Source: Polytrichum commune
Taxonomy: Eukaryota; Streptophyta; Polytrichopsida; Polytrichales; Polytrichaceae
Assembly: GCA_950295325.1 (NCBI GenBank)
Contig: OX485805.1
Location: 15,241,501-15,301,500 of the forward strand
Length of the DNA: 60,000 nucleotides
Reading direction: 5' to 3'
Part shown: positions 34,301-45,872 of the stretch, one piece after another
Numbering within the stretch: the stretch's first letter is position 1
Layout of the letters: every line of letters begins with the position of its first letter
The notes under the pieces: model-generated
The model's input: the letters and a program-made list of their open reading frames with translations, nothing else
What the model was told of the DNA's origin: nothing
Databases searched by the model: none
Translations under genes and position numbers: made by a program

Positions 34301-37268
34301 GTTCGACCCAAACCGAACGTATAGGGACTTCTGGGTTTTCTGCTTACCATGGCTGCAAAAATCGGTTTGGACCCCCCGAAAACGTTGAAGATGCAGTCCC
34401 CTCTCTTCGTGAGGGTCCTCATCATCCGCAGGTAGAACTCCATGCGCAGCTCATCCGCGGGGTAGTTGGCGTACTTCGCCTCGTCATATAAGCTCCTGCT
34501 GGTACCCAACCCTTCTTGGACTTGGAAGAGCTTTTCCATCCTGGCTATGGGATGGTTTGGCACCTTAAGCAGCTCAGCTTTGTACACGAAGTACAAACAC
34601 AGCACGTTGACGATCTTCGTCTTCTTGTCTTTCAGCGTGCTGTACGCCCCCTCCGCCGGTGCAGCAACGTAGTGAGATTTCGAGACGGCATACTCCGGCT
34701 GCAATTTGCGCACGATCTCGTAAACCTGCTCTGCCCTTCTGTCCTCGACAATCCAGAGCCAGACGTCGACCTCCCTGAATTTGGGGCTGGCGTAGTCCAC
34801 GAACTTCGACAAGAAAGGATCGTAAAAAGGGGTGCTCATAGTCCCCTCGAATGAGGCTCCAGGGATGTTCCTGAAGTCTATCATTCCGAAGGGGAAGCGG
34901 TCCCCGGCTCTAGTCCTGATCGCCTTCCTTGACTCAGAACCCGGCCAACCCTGGATCCTGAGAGGTTCGACAGTGACCATGTTGAATTGCGCATCGCCTT
35001 CGAAACTGACGATCTTCTTCTCCTTTATGAAGTTGGAGAAGGCCCGCACTGAGTGTTCGGGAAGCGCCCGGTTCCTCCCCCCCTTCACGAGCTTGGATCT
35101 GAGGAAGTCGTCTCCCGCCTCCCTCATGAGTGCCGCCATGGACGCACTGGTAAACTTATATTCGGCTTTGAAGGCCCTCCAGTGCGCCTCGTCGACCTCT
35201 CCGTCCACGATGAGCTTCTTCTCTGGCACAAGCTTGTGCAGCTCCTGGACGATGGTCGTCTTCTTCTTCCTGTTCTCCGTCCATTCCTTCATTGTGTAGC
35301 ATGAAGGGACGAAGATCTTGGGTTTGGTGAAGACGATCTTAGGGTGGACCCAGCATCTCTTCGCCGTCGTCTCCACGTGTAGGATGTGGGACGCCGCTTT
35401 TCCCATCTCTGTCTCGGAGAGACCTTGAAGCGCTCTGAAGAACTCCCTCACCAGAGGCTTCATTTGCTTGAAGCGCGTAGTCTGGTTGAAGAGCATGCCG
35501 GTGTCGGGGTCCATGAGGTCCCCCGTCTCGTGTTTTTCAAAAACACTCTTCCATCTTGCCCATACGGAATCGGACGCTGTGATCAAATAGATTTCTCCTC
35601 TCAGCTCGTTATACTTTTTCTGCTTGTGGCTAGCATTGTCGATCGAGGAGAATTTATTGATCATTTGATATTTGAAGTCCTGCACAGGAAGACATTAGCA
35701 CATGTTAGACAACACATAATGGAAAAACAAATGCAACAGCAGTTTGGGTCGAACGACCCAAACTATGAACCTGGCGAAAACATCTTAATAATTTCAGAGT
35801 TTGGGTCGACCGACCCAAACTATGAACCTGGGGACAATATCAAAATAATTTCAGAGTTTGGGTCGACCGACCCAAACTATCAACCTGGCGATGACAACAA
35901 AACAATGTAGGAGTTTGGGTCGATCGACCCAAACATACTCACCTCCCATTTGGGGTTCTTGTCTTTAGCATTCTCCCTTTCCTTGGGAGGCCTTCCATAA
36001 AACTCCCACACCTCCCTCGAGGCCATGATGTTTCTGATCCACGATGCCTGATAGGCCCTCTTTTTGTTCCCCATGTTGAAGAACCTGGAGATGTCGCTGA
36101 GGACCGTCTCGTTGTCCGACCAAACCACCAAAGCCTTCCAAACTTTTAGCTTCTCCTTCTGGTTGTTCGGGTCGTCCCACTCGGTCATCAGCTGGATTTT
36201 TTTCGAGGCCTCCACACTGTGCTGCCCGTCAATCAGCCAGAAGTCTCCTTTAGAGATTGCCGGCCACATCTCAGGCGTCGGCATTCTTTTCAGCCCTTGT
36301 GGCATGACAACAATTGTCTGCCTGTCGTCCTTGAACTGCCCGCCCAAGATTTGAGCGACCATCCAGTCGACGTAGGCGTCCTCCTTGGCTCGGACGCACT
36401 TCTCTGGTGGCGCAAGGTGGCACTGCGCAATGTTGACCTCGAATTTGAAGTCCCTGCCCATGAAGAAGCAGTGCAGGCATTTTGTCTCGAAGTTGTTGTT
36501 TATTTTTTGTATTTCGCCTGCATCCACCTCTTGGCCAGGCTTCGGCATCCGGAGCTCCGGGGAAACAGGCTCGTCAGTCATCCCCGATGACTCTCTTCCC
36601 CTCTTGGAAGGGGTCGTCTGACGGCTTCCTGATGGCGTTGGCGTCTCGCTGTCAGCCGGCGTTGTTGTAGTGCTCGTCCGTCTCGAGTCTGCAGGGACCG
36701 CCCGCGGTTTCCTCACAGTTTGTGGTCTTGAGGACCCTGCGCCTTCTTCCGTCGTTGCCTTCCGCCTCACAGGCTGCTGCGTCTTGGGTTTGCTTTGCAG
36801 CGCCTTGTTGAGAACCGTGATAGCCTGTTTTAACTTCGTGAACCTGCTCGCAACCTTCGTGTTCGTTACACTACCATCTATGAATATGGCCTCTGGTTTT
36901 ATGGTTTCAGGGTCGACGCAAGTCTCCTTGGCGTACAGGGGGTCGAAGGGCTCGGAGAACTGGTGCATGAACATGTGGACGTTCTGCACGGCGGAGTTCT
37001 CCAGTATCACGTCTACGTAGTCCCCGAGAGACTGGACGGACGCAACCTCCCATCCCGTCAGCGTTGCCCAGGTATGCTGCTCGTGGGTCCCCACCTTCAC
37101 CACGAATAGCAGCTTGAACATGGATGCCTTCACCACCTGAACGGACCATGCCAAAACGACGCCATCTTTTGGGACGTAAGAATCGTCCTGTGGAGTTTCA
37201 TACTCCTGCCAAAGGTGGTCTGGCGCGAGCATGAACCACCTTTCACCTGGTCTCTTTTTAGGGGCCAT
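31343..37268 (-). CDS. Y2: predicted ParB-like / methyltransferase-like / FCP1-type HAD protein of A2
   Basis: Four coding exons, all phase 0: 37268-35943, 35679-34348, 34136-32658 and 32155-31343, giving 1649 residues. The start is the ATG directly after a TTGCAG acceptor, conserved in Y1. Residues 343-357 (FWLIDGQHSVEASKK) resemble the ParB/DGQHR box. Residues 869-886 (GDCIFNVFGGSKPIFAAM), then GLNIYSYVEDADVQFY, resemble motif I of a permuted N4/N6 DNA methyltransferase, but the usual Asp is Asn (FNVFGG), so activity is doubtful. Residues 900-1380 are acidic and Pro/Gln rich, with coiled-coil-like stretches. The C-terminus is FCP1/NIF-like HAD: FLVLDLNGVLV (nucleophile Asp about 1421, second Asp replaced by Asn), VVVWSSMT, VLKPIFWD and LMVDDSAAK. 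Exons 3-5 are GC-rich compared with their surroundings. It may bind, and perhaps modify, the element's palindromes; this is inference. Confidence 0.7.
32619..33010. repeat. Three palindromes in intron 4 and exon 4 of Y2
   Basis: Copies at about 32619 (centre GC, intron), 32922 (centre GC, exon) and 32989 (centre GA, exon). The exonic copies are translated as FGSADPN and FGSSDPN within a disordered region. Confidence 0.85.
34219..34315. repeat. Three palindromes in intron 3 of Y2
   Basis: Copies at about 34222, 34257 and 34293 with centres CT, AG and TT, spaced 35-36 bp apart. The intron runs from 34347 to 34137. Confidence 0.88.
35740..35935. repeat. Four palindromes in intron 2 of Y2
   Basis: Copies at about 35742, 35801, 35857 and 35913 with centres AA, AC, AC and AT, spaced about 56-59 bp. 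The last lies within 15 bp of the donor. Confidence 0.88.
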
Positions 37269-38196
37269 CTGCAATCCAAGAAATCGAAACTGTGAGTTTC
37301 GGTCGATCGACCCAAAGTATTGCAATGTGCATTTAACATTTGGAGGATTGACCCAAACATTTACTTAATTTTCAAAGTCGTTTTAAAAGATCTTTTAGAT
37401 TTTAAAGTGTGGTTTAGGTGGTCACCCTGTAATGTTTGGGTCGAGCGACCCAAACATGATGAGGCTGCAAATTTAGGTATCTCAACACATTCATTTCAGA
37501 CTGCAATGTTTGGGTCGAACGACCCAAACAATTACTTAATTTTGGAAGTTCTTTTATATTTTACAATGTGGTTTAGTTCTTCTCCCTGTAATGTTTGGGT
37601 CAAGCGACCCAAATATGTTAGGCTGCAAATTTAGGTAGCTCAACCCATTCATTTCAGACTGCAATGTTTGGGTCGAACGACCCAAACATTCACTTAATTT
37701 TCAAAGTTCTTTTATATTTTACAATGTGGTTTAGTTCTTCTCCCTGTAATGTTTGGGTCGAGCGACCCAAACATGTTAGGCTGCAAATTTAGGTACCTCA
37801 ACCCAGTCATTTCAGTCTGCAATGTTTGGGTCGAACGACCCAAACATTTACTTAATTTTTGAAGTTCTTTTATATTTTACAATGTGGTTTAGTTCTTCTC
37901 CCTGTAATGTTTGGGTCGAGCGACCCAAACATAATGAGGCTCCAATGTTTGGGTCGCTCGACCCAAACAAGAGGCTGCAATGTTTGGGTCGAACGACCCA
38001 AACATTTAGTTCATTTTAGGCTGCAATTCAAATATTTATTATATTTTAATATGAGTTTGGGTCGTCTCCCCAAACTACTGTGTTTCCAGATGCATGTTTA
38101 ATGCTTGGGCAACATATACAATGCTTATGCATCGTATATGTAACAGGAACCTAAAGGGAATGATGCAAATTGTGTGCACTGATGCAAATTGCTTAC
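37269..38196 (-). other. 5' UTR intron of Y2 with about eleven palindromes
   Basis: Donor CAAG|GTAAGC (38197/38196), acceptor TTGCAG before the ATG. Palindromes run from about 37281 to 38002, with centres AG, AA, CT and AT, in a tandem unit of about 160 bp containing TTTTATATTTTACAATGTGG. One more decayed copy is near 38053. Confidence 0.8.
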
Positions 38197-40959
38197 CTTG
38201 TCTTTCAAACTCTTGAAAGCTGCTCTCACAATCTGCTTCTTACAACCAAACTCAGAAACTCTGTTGTGGCACTAAAGAACAACTCTCACAAAGATCTCAG
38301 AAACACAATGAATCTCTCAAGCACCCTAAAACTTTCTCACAAACCCCCTGATTCTTGCAAACTCAGGCCTAATTTGAAAGACCTCTACATTTCTATCACA
38401 CTCGACCGTGCTCACTTCTACTCAACCTAAAATCACTCCATGCATGAATTTTACAAAACAAGTAAGGAGTTCAACACAATAAACCGCTCCGAACTCACTC
38501 AAAGCTAACACTCTGGACCAAGAAGAGAGAATAAGAAGAGGAAGACAATAACACGAGGAATAGAATGAGAGAAGAGGAGGAGAAGCATCAGAGAGGAGGA
38601 GAGGAATGAAGGAGAAAGAAGAATGAAGGGAAGCGGCGCGACCAAGACAAAAGCAAAAGGTGCGAGAGGAAGCGCTTGGCGCGGCGCTATGGAAAGCGGC
38701 GGCGGCGTTTCCAAGAGCGGCGCTTGGCGCGGAGGAAGAGAGGAAGAAAAAGAGAGAAAGAAAAAAGAGGAGGGGAGAGAAGGAGAGAGCGGAAGGGGTC
38801 ACCCTAAACCCTCGAATCCGGGCCATTAGATTGCGCCGGGCCCATCAACGGCTCAGAAGCCTCGCGGGCCAACACCTTGCCAGGTGTCGACACCTCCTTG
38901 GTTTAGGTGGTTGCCCGCGAGGCTTGTGGTGTTGACACCTGCCACCCTAGGGAGATTGCCTTCCTGGTTGTCCTTGCCCCTAGGTGCGGGACATAGGAGG
39001 GCCGGCGCCTCTCTTGGCCGCCCGGCCCCGGCCTTCTAACCCGCTATTCATTAGCGGCAATTCAATACCAGTCAAAAACCTACGTGGACTAAGGTATTCC
39101 ACAAAATTAACACCATCACCAACTCATATTTTAATGGTGTTCAATTGAATGATCACCCGTTGGAATTGATAACATCGTTGAATGTAGCCATTATCGTTTT
39201 GGTGTATGAATAATGTAATTTATGGAATCATATGAGAGTGTTACAAAGTCTAAGAGGAGTAAGTCATAATTATATTGCAATCCACAAAGGCAATTACACG
39301 GTGCAATAATATAAATATGGTAACCATTCACATGGTTAACAGTTTAGGATTATGTATTGTAATTTATATGATGGTTGTTGGTAGAGGACAATGCTCTAGT
39401 CTATAATGGATACCCTAACAAGTAGCATTAGAGTGAACATTAATATATGTACTTAGAAGTTCACATTTGAAGTACATGGGAGAAACAAATGATTACAAAT
39501 GTATCTACTGCAACCCCATGGAGTTCACATATCATATGAAGTCATTTAAACATTCAGTTTGATGTTTGATGATGCCTGAACCCTAAACCCTAAACCCTAA
39601 ACCCTAAACCTTAAACAACACAAACCATAACTGGATGGCACATAGGTCAAATGACATGGGCCTTGGTGCTTGTAGTTTCCAATACAAATGTATATTGTCA
39701 TCACAACATCCTAATTCACAAACGTGAAAGATGGATGTGTGGTTTTTCACGAATGAACGCACTAAAGGAAATAAACGATATTGTGCTCACAAGTAGGTGA
39801 TACAATATTAACCTATAACCTTGTCACCTGGTAAGAAAAGCATAAGAACTAGATTATAATGGATAGGATGTTGTTCATGTTAACATGTTATTTGGAATAG
39901 TGAAATATTATATATTAATTTAAAGTAGATTTCATGTTGTGAATGATATGAGGACATACCTTTTGAACTTTGCATGTTTTGCTCACACACATTGGTAGAG
40001 TTCAAGGGACTTCACGATAGGTTCAAACATCCTTGGAAGATTGAACGTGCCAAATGTCATTTGTGGTTTAGGGTTCCATTAATGACTTCCACATAGGTAC
40101 TAGGTTATTGTCACACTTGGAGTCTTGAGGATGAAGCAATATTGGGTGCACACATTACAACACAACATATGTTCTTTTAATTAGCAGAAATTGAAAGTTG
40201 GCCAAATTATTCAAGTTTGTCATGGCATTAATTATTTGTTTTCAAAATATAAGTCCTCATGTGAGAGTCTAAATAATAGCATTAACTATTATATTTAGTG
40301 ACTTTTAGTATATGAAGTTTTATAATACATGCACATCTTTTGTCAATATATTGTTTGAAATATACCATAATGTTTGACTACAAGTAGAGTAAAACCCCTT
40401 AATAGATATAATCTTACATATTGTCATAGGGTTATTGGTATTTAGTGTATGCGTTCATATGTAGTGTATCAAAACCTTTATATCCTTTTTAGTTATATGA
40501 TAGTTAGTGTTTGATACACTTAAAACGAACGCATACACTTCCCATTACTAACCCTATGAGAGTAAGTAACATTAAATGTAAACTCAAACACTAAATATCC
40601 ACTATGGTGATATATGGAAGTTACATATAGGGATTTAGTATTAGTAAGGATGTGAGAAAAATATACAACAATGATAAAAGGAGAAAGGAGATGGCAATAG
40701 GGAAGGTGGTGGTGTATTCATGTATAAAACTAATTATGAAAGAGTTGAAGAATAGTGTTGACCAAGTTAGGGTGGTAACAACTTTAAATATATGTTGAAT
40801 TATTCATTTGGTGGTTGGGGCAACGAAGAGCCAAGCTAAATATACATTCTCTATTATTGACAAGAAGCGGGAAATTGAGTCAGAAGGTTTGAATTAACAT
40901 CCAAAGGAGACCAGGTGGGAAAGGCATCCAAAGAGGATGCCCAAAGCGGAGGCGGGTAG
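38197..40959. other. Y2 leader and A2 spacer, no gene
   Basis: 38198-38830 is a GA-rich (CT-rich on the minus strand) probable first exon and promoter region of Y2; the Y2 promoter is not obvious. 38831-40959 is mainly AT-rich spacer with a telomere-type tract. No open frame looks real. Confidence 0.6.
39579..39617. repeat. Interstitial telomere-type repeat in A2
   Basis: About five units of CCCTAAA, the last one altered, at the place homologous to 7332-7358 in A1. Confidence 0.85.
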
Positions 40960-40966
40960 TATAAAG
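40960..40966 (+). promoter_or_regulatory. TATA-like box of X2
   Basis: TATAAAG in the context GGCGGGTAGTATAAAG, conserved in A1 at 6297-6291 (minus). It lies 1.3 kb before the X2 start, so the palindrome array is inside the transcribed leader. An acceptor GTGTGTAG at 42269 indicates a leader intron; I could not fix its donor. Confidence 0.55.
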
Positions 40967-41180
40967 AGCCCAACCCCCCCAAATGCTGGTTCTTTCTTTC
41001 ATGTCCCAATCCTGAGATTGCTGCAAGCTCTCTAAGTTGGAGCTGTAATACACGGTTTGTATACGCTTCCATTCATGAGCAGCTAATTACAACAAGCATC
41101 TATGAGTTCAGTTGTCCCAAATAGGTTATAAATAGATTAATAGAGCATCACCCGAATAAATAGGCGGATTTTGCGGAATT

Positions 41181-42061
41181 GTTTGGGTCGGTCGACCCAA
41201 ACCCAGCCTTACAGTGTGGGTGCTCTCTGTATTGAGCCAGAACCCATCCTGCCTCAAGGTTTGGGTCGATCGACCCAAACCCAGCCTTACAGTGTAGGTG
41301 CTCACTGTTGTGAGCCTGAACCCATCCTGCCTCATGGTTTGGGTCGATCGACCCAAACCCAGCCCTACAGTGTGGGTGCTCTCTGTTGTGAGCCTGAACC
41401 CATCCTGCCTCATGGTTTGGGTCGATCGACCCAAACCCAGCCCTACAGTGTGGGTGCTCACTGTTGTGAGCCTGAACTCATCCTGCCTCATGGTTTGGGT
41501 CGATCGACCCAAACCCAGCCCTACAGTGTGGGTGCTCACTGTTGTGAGCCTGAACCCATCCTGCCTCATGGTTTGGGTCGGTCGACCCAAACCCAGCCTT
41601 ACAGTGTGGGTGCTCTTTGTTGTGAGCCTGAACCCATCCTGCCTCAAGGTTTGGGTCGATCGACCCAAACCCAGCCCTACAGTGTGGGTGCTCATTGTTG
41701 TGAGCCTGAACCCATCCTGCCTCATGGTTTGGGTCGATCGACCCAAACCTAGCCCTACACTGTGGGTGCTCACTGTTGTGAGCCTGAACCCATCCTGCAA
41801 AAAGGTTTGGGTCGCTCGACCCAAACCCAGCCCTCTAAGTGTGGGTGCTCCCTGTCGTGACCCAAAACCCATTCTGCCAAAAGGTTTGGGTCCCTCGACC
41901 CAAACCCAGCCCCTAAGTGTGGATGCTGTCTGTAGTGAGCCTAAACCCATCCTGCCAGAAGGTTTGGGTCGCTCGACCCAAATCCAGCGCCTAAGTGTGG
42001 GTGCTCTCTGTATTGAGCCTGAACCCATCCTCCCAAAAGGTTTGGGTCGCTCGACCCAAAC
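41181..42061. repeat. Palindrome array of A2 (12 sites) in the X2 leader
   Basis: Twelve copies of TTTGGGTCGNNCGACCCAAA with centres GT, AT and CT, in a tandem unit of about 78 bp. The unit also contains CAGTGTGGGTGCTCACTGTT. The palindrome has no stop codon in any frame, which creates long spurious open frames on both strands here. Confidence 0.93.
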
Positions 42062-42274
42062 CCAGCCTCTAAGTGTGGTTGGGATCTGGGTGCCGGTGTG
42101 GCCACTGGCCTTCCGAAACCTTTACAAGCCCAATGGCATAGCAGTCATATGAACTTGTATGAGCACTGAGTATTTGCAATTTTGTTTATATATGATGGTT
42201 TTTTTGTTCTTCGATTTGAACCTACAATTTTTGTGATTTTAAGACAATGTTCAATGTTCATGTGTGTAGGCAGA

Positions 42275-45200
42275 ATGGATGGGTTTAGTGAAATAGGGGA
42301 TTGGTCATCTGATGACATGGCCACTTGGCCATCTGCATCTGATGATGACCTAGACATTGTCGGGGAGGCTACTATGGCTGACAGTGCGGATGAAGATCAT
42401 TTGGATTTACCTTCGTCTTCCGTACCGCAGTGTCCCATTGTTGAATGTACGGGACTTTCAAGGGCTTCGTGGGTGAATTTGGAGGTGATACTTCTTAACG
42501 ATAGTGGAGTTGTTGTGGCGGAGGGGATTTGCCGTAACACCCATCCGCAAGATTGCATTGATGAAAACCCGCTTGGCACTGAGGACGTTGGGGTTGTCAT
42601 ATTGGAGTCGGTCGTTCATTCCGAGGTGGATCCCACTCATAGGTTCTCCCTCCGCAGGTGGCCATTGAGGAATGTCACAATTGATGGAGTTAGCTTGCGT
42701 GAACATGAGCAACGACACATGCAAATCGAAAAGGAGGTGCAATCAAACATGCGGCCGCGCAAGGGTCAAAGAAAGTACGATACATTGGCACGTCCTGCTC
42801 CGTCTGCAACTGATTGTAAACGTCAAAGGTTGCTCGGGGAGGAGTCCATTAGAGAAGTTGCCACAAAGGATTGTTGTGTGCATCGTTGTTGCCAATTGTT
42901 TCCAAGGGATAAATTGAAGGTCATCCGCGAAGAAATGTGGCTTGGAGATTTCCATCTAAGATCCACAAGAAAACTTGATGTCCATAGGGCGATACATGTG
43001 AATGGGACGGGTCGCAAGGTCATCACCATTGAAAGCATAGACGTGTGTTGTAAGGCATGGTACACCATTCACGGTGTGTCGAAATCGGACTTTTATAGAC
43101 AAGCTGCTTATGCCAAGGAAGGCCGCCGGTCCCGTCACCATGGTAACGTGGGTTTAAAGAAGCCTAGGGAAGCAACAAGGCAAGCAACGGCCACTCTAGC
43201 AACCATCATTGTCCCTCTTGCCGATGCAATGCCGCACAAAACACGCACACTCACAACCGGTGAAAAGGTTGTGGAGAAAGTTCTTCCCACAGGCACAAAA
43301 TGGAAAGACATATTGTTGGACGTTAATGCAGTTGGCGAGAAGATTGGGTTGGAGCCAATTTCATTGTCAAAATTGAGTGCAATCAAGAAACAAAACTTTA
43401 GCGAATACATTACAAAAAGACGAGGGGACAAATTTTCCAGGTGCTCTAATTGCGAGAAGTTGAAGCGCCTCCGGGATGCACACACGATGGGCACCGAGTC
43501 ATATGCAGCGCATCAATTGAACTATTTCAAGCACGTAAACATGCAAGAGGCACACCGTAATGATTACTACACAAATAGAGCTTTGTCCATCTCCAGGCCC
43601 TTGGAGGTTCTTACGGTCATCCATGACAAAATGGACCATGCCAAAACAGCCTCCCCATGTTTTGCAAATCGAATCAAGGCCACGGATGGGTTTTTCAAGT
43701 TGCCTGTATCGGTTACAGGTGAACTTCGAAACAATGTCATGACATACCCTAAATGTTGTTGTATTTTATTCCGTGATGTACTGGAGAACATGGATTCCTT
43801 CATAATGGTTTATTCATACATAGATGCTAATCACGTTGGGTTGGCATTGCAGGAATGATTGCACATGGACACGGTGATGTCAAATTTGCTCATTATGCTC
43901 TTGATTTGTATCCAGCGGATTCAAACCACACGATAGGATCATTTGCAAGGCTTTTACGTGATTTAGAGAAACCACCAGCCTATTCTTCAGGATTGTTATT
44001 TGAGAACACGGGTTCAACACCTTTATATGAAGCGGTGTTGGATGGAAAAGATGTATGCTTGCATTCGTTGCCCGAGCCACCCAATGAACCCGTGATTGCC
44101 AAGAAGTTGCCTCCAACTTTGCGTGTCCAATTGGACAATTGTGCCAAGGACAATAAAAGCAGATATGTATTTGCATATTGGTCGTTGTTGGTTGCGAAAG
44201 GCATTTTCAAGGAGGTTTTTGTGTCCTTCCTATTGGTAGGCCACACGCACGATGATATTGATGCATCTTTTGGGCGGTGGAGCATGAAGTTGCGGGAGGA
44301 GGATTTCCCTACAATTCCATTATTGATGAAGTCGTACATGGATTTGGAGAACGTTCCCGTCATCCCCCATATGATTGAGGAGGTGCCAGACTTCAAGGCA
44401 TTTATAGAACCTTATATTCGAAGTGGAGCTCACCGATTGATCGGGCATACGAAGGCACAACAATTCCGCTTCTATATGCGTGACGATGGTGTCCCGGCCA
44501 TGCAATACAAGTTGTTGTGCACGTCACAAGACTGGAGCCCGCCGGAGGGTCTTCTTGTGTGGCGCGTGGATGCGGATGGAAAGACCATGTTACCGGATGG
44601 GGAGCCTAGGCCTTGTAAGCCAATAGCCATGAAGAATTTGGAGGATATTTTGAAAGGTATATCAGGCTTCATACAATATTGGGAGAGTTTGAAAATAGCG
44701 GATGTTGGCGGATCATGTTGGCATCGTTATGGGAGTTGGATACATTATTGGACACGTGTTCGTGCCGCCTTGGCAGACCTCCACCAAGATAGCCCTCATA
44801 CTTTGAGGCATGGATTTTGGCCACAAACACGAGTCGATGTACAAGCTTCAGAGCCTAGTCTTTTGGGAAATGGAGAGGTTCGAGAGGAGTTTGATGTGGA
44901 CGACCATTACGTGGGGCCTGCTAGTAGTCGTCCCCCACCATCTTTCCGCATTGCAGTGGATTGTCATGAAGGTTATATGCTCATTTTGCGTCCTGGAGAC
45001 GAGACATATGCGAAGCCAGTGTGGGTGGCAAGAGCTTTGTCCAATCCCAATTTTGTAACTTCCAGCCCTCATTTTCGACAAATACAAGTGGAGTACTATC
45101 GACCGACAGCAAGGAATGAAGATGTGATTCGGCATTATACAGGCTGGGATACAAACCCTAACTTTCGGTGGAAGGTGGATTCTGAGCACGGTCCATCTTG

Positions 45201-45339
45201 GGTAGATACAGATTCCATATTCATAGCATGGAAACCACGGAAACACCATAGTGGATCAGTGTCCATCCCTCAAAAGTACATAACTTTTGCAAAAGACAAC
45301 CTTGCTCGGATTGCAGAAGAAGCAACCCACGTTGAATGA
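42275..45339 (+). CDS. X2: putative DDE-type transposase (DUF7869-like) of A2
   Basis: Exon 1 is 42275-43718, exon 2 is 43853-45339; a 134-bp GT..AG intron interrupts a Gly codon. The product has 976 residues. The start follows an acceptor at 42269 and is conserved in X1 (MDG). Order: acidic N-terminus; a conserved region of unknown function (about 50-150); a Cys/His-rich part (DCCVHRCCQLFPRDKL, DVCCKAWYTIHGVSK); a catalytic-like core with HDKMDHAKT, VQLDNCAKDNK and VGHTHDDIDASFG; and a C-terminal part with KPVWVARAL and IFIAWKPRK. The three Asp-containing motifs resemble those of proteins I recall as DUF7869, which I take as the transposase because the gene sits in a TIR-bounded element. The intron is open in frame, so an unspliced read-through product would end soon after it. 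Catalytic residues are not proven. Confidence 0.75.
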
Positions 45340-45843
45340 GAAGTTGGTAGGATTGTGTTAGCATGATTATAGTTTAATACGTAATTATAGCAATATAAAT
45401 TACACATATGTGTGCTCTTCAAAATTGGGGCAGAGTTTGGGTAGAACTTACGAATACTATATTGTTTGGAGTTGGATGAATATCCATTTACTATATTTCA
45501 AGCTGCAATTGAAGTTCATCTTATTATTATGCTTGGGACTATATTCTCGAATGAAGAAACATGCATTTATTACATGCACTTTGTATGTTGCAATGTCTAT
45601 ATTCTATTGAACATGCTAATAATAGAAATCATTTTATATATATTTTTGGGTGAAACTTGTTTGAAGTGCTCTACCCAATGTGTTTTTGTTGATGAAGTTG
45701 GTGTCGAGTGCTCTACCATATGTGCTTATGTCCGCACATCATAGATTTGGGATATTAGAACATATAATATAATTGAGATTGTTGACAATATAGTTTCGGG
45801 CCTCTTCAAGTTCTTTGATCCATATATTAATTTGAGACTAGAG
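45340..45843 (+). other. X2 3' flank up to the right TIR
   Basis: AT-rich and alignable with 1523-2025 in A1 (reversed). An open frame of 92 codons is present but is not preserved at the same length in A1, so I do not call a gene. Confidence 0.6.
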
Positions 45844-45871
45844 AAAGTCTCAATTTAACGAATATAGTGTT
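45844..45871. repeat. Right TIR of A2
   Basis: Inverted partner of 29842-29869. Followed by ATTT and the resumed satellite. Confidence 0.88.
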
Positions 45872-45872
45872 A

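Larger units (their letters stand above)
29842..45871. mobile_element. Element A copy 2 (A2), apparently complete 16.0-kb DNA transposon
   Basis: Terminal inverted repeats of 28 bp (29842-29869; 45844-45871) begin AACACTATATTCGTTAAATT. The flanks are ATTT on both sides (29838-29841, 45872-45875); since the satellite unit it entered reads CAG-ATTT-GTAG, a single ATTT was duplicated. An alternative reading includes the TA pair in the ends, with a 2-bp TT duplication. Contents in order: end exons of Y, Y2 (minus), spacer, X2 (plus). Both genes are open, so this could be a complete copy. About 33 palindromes lie in it. It is inverted relative to A1. Confidence 0.9.

Noticed and set aside
41126-42152. 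Open frames of 190-300 codons on both strands over the A2 array (and similar ones at 5215-6173)
   Set aside because: The palindrome has no stop codon in any frame and the spacer unit is a multiple of three (78 bp), so long frames arise automatically. The products are only repeats such as GLGRSTQT, VWVDRPK and FGSLDPN.
45466-45744. 92-codon frame after X2 with hydrophobic stretches
   Set aside because: The homologous A1 region (1622-1837) has a shorter, differently ended frame; both are AT-rich flank.
29842-45871. A2 as a segmental inversion duplicate of A1
   Set aside because: A2 has its own TIRs and an ATTT duplication inside a satellite unit, which shows transposition rather than chromosomal duplication.
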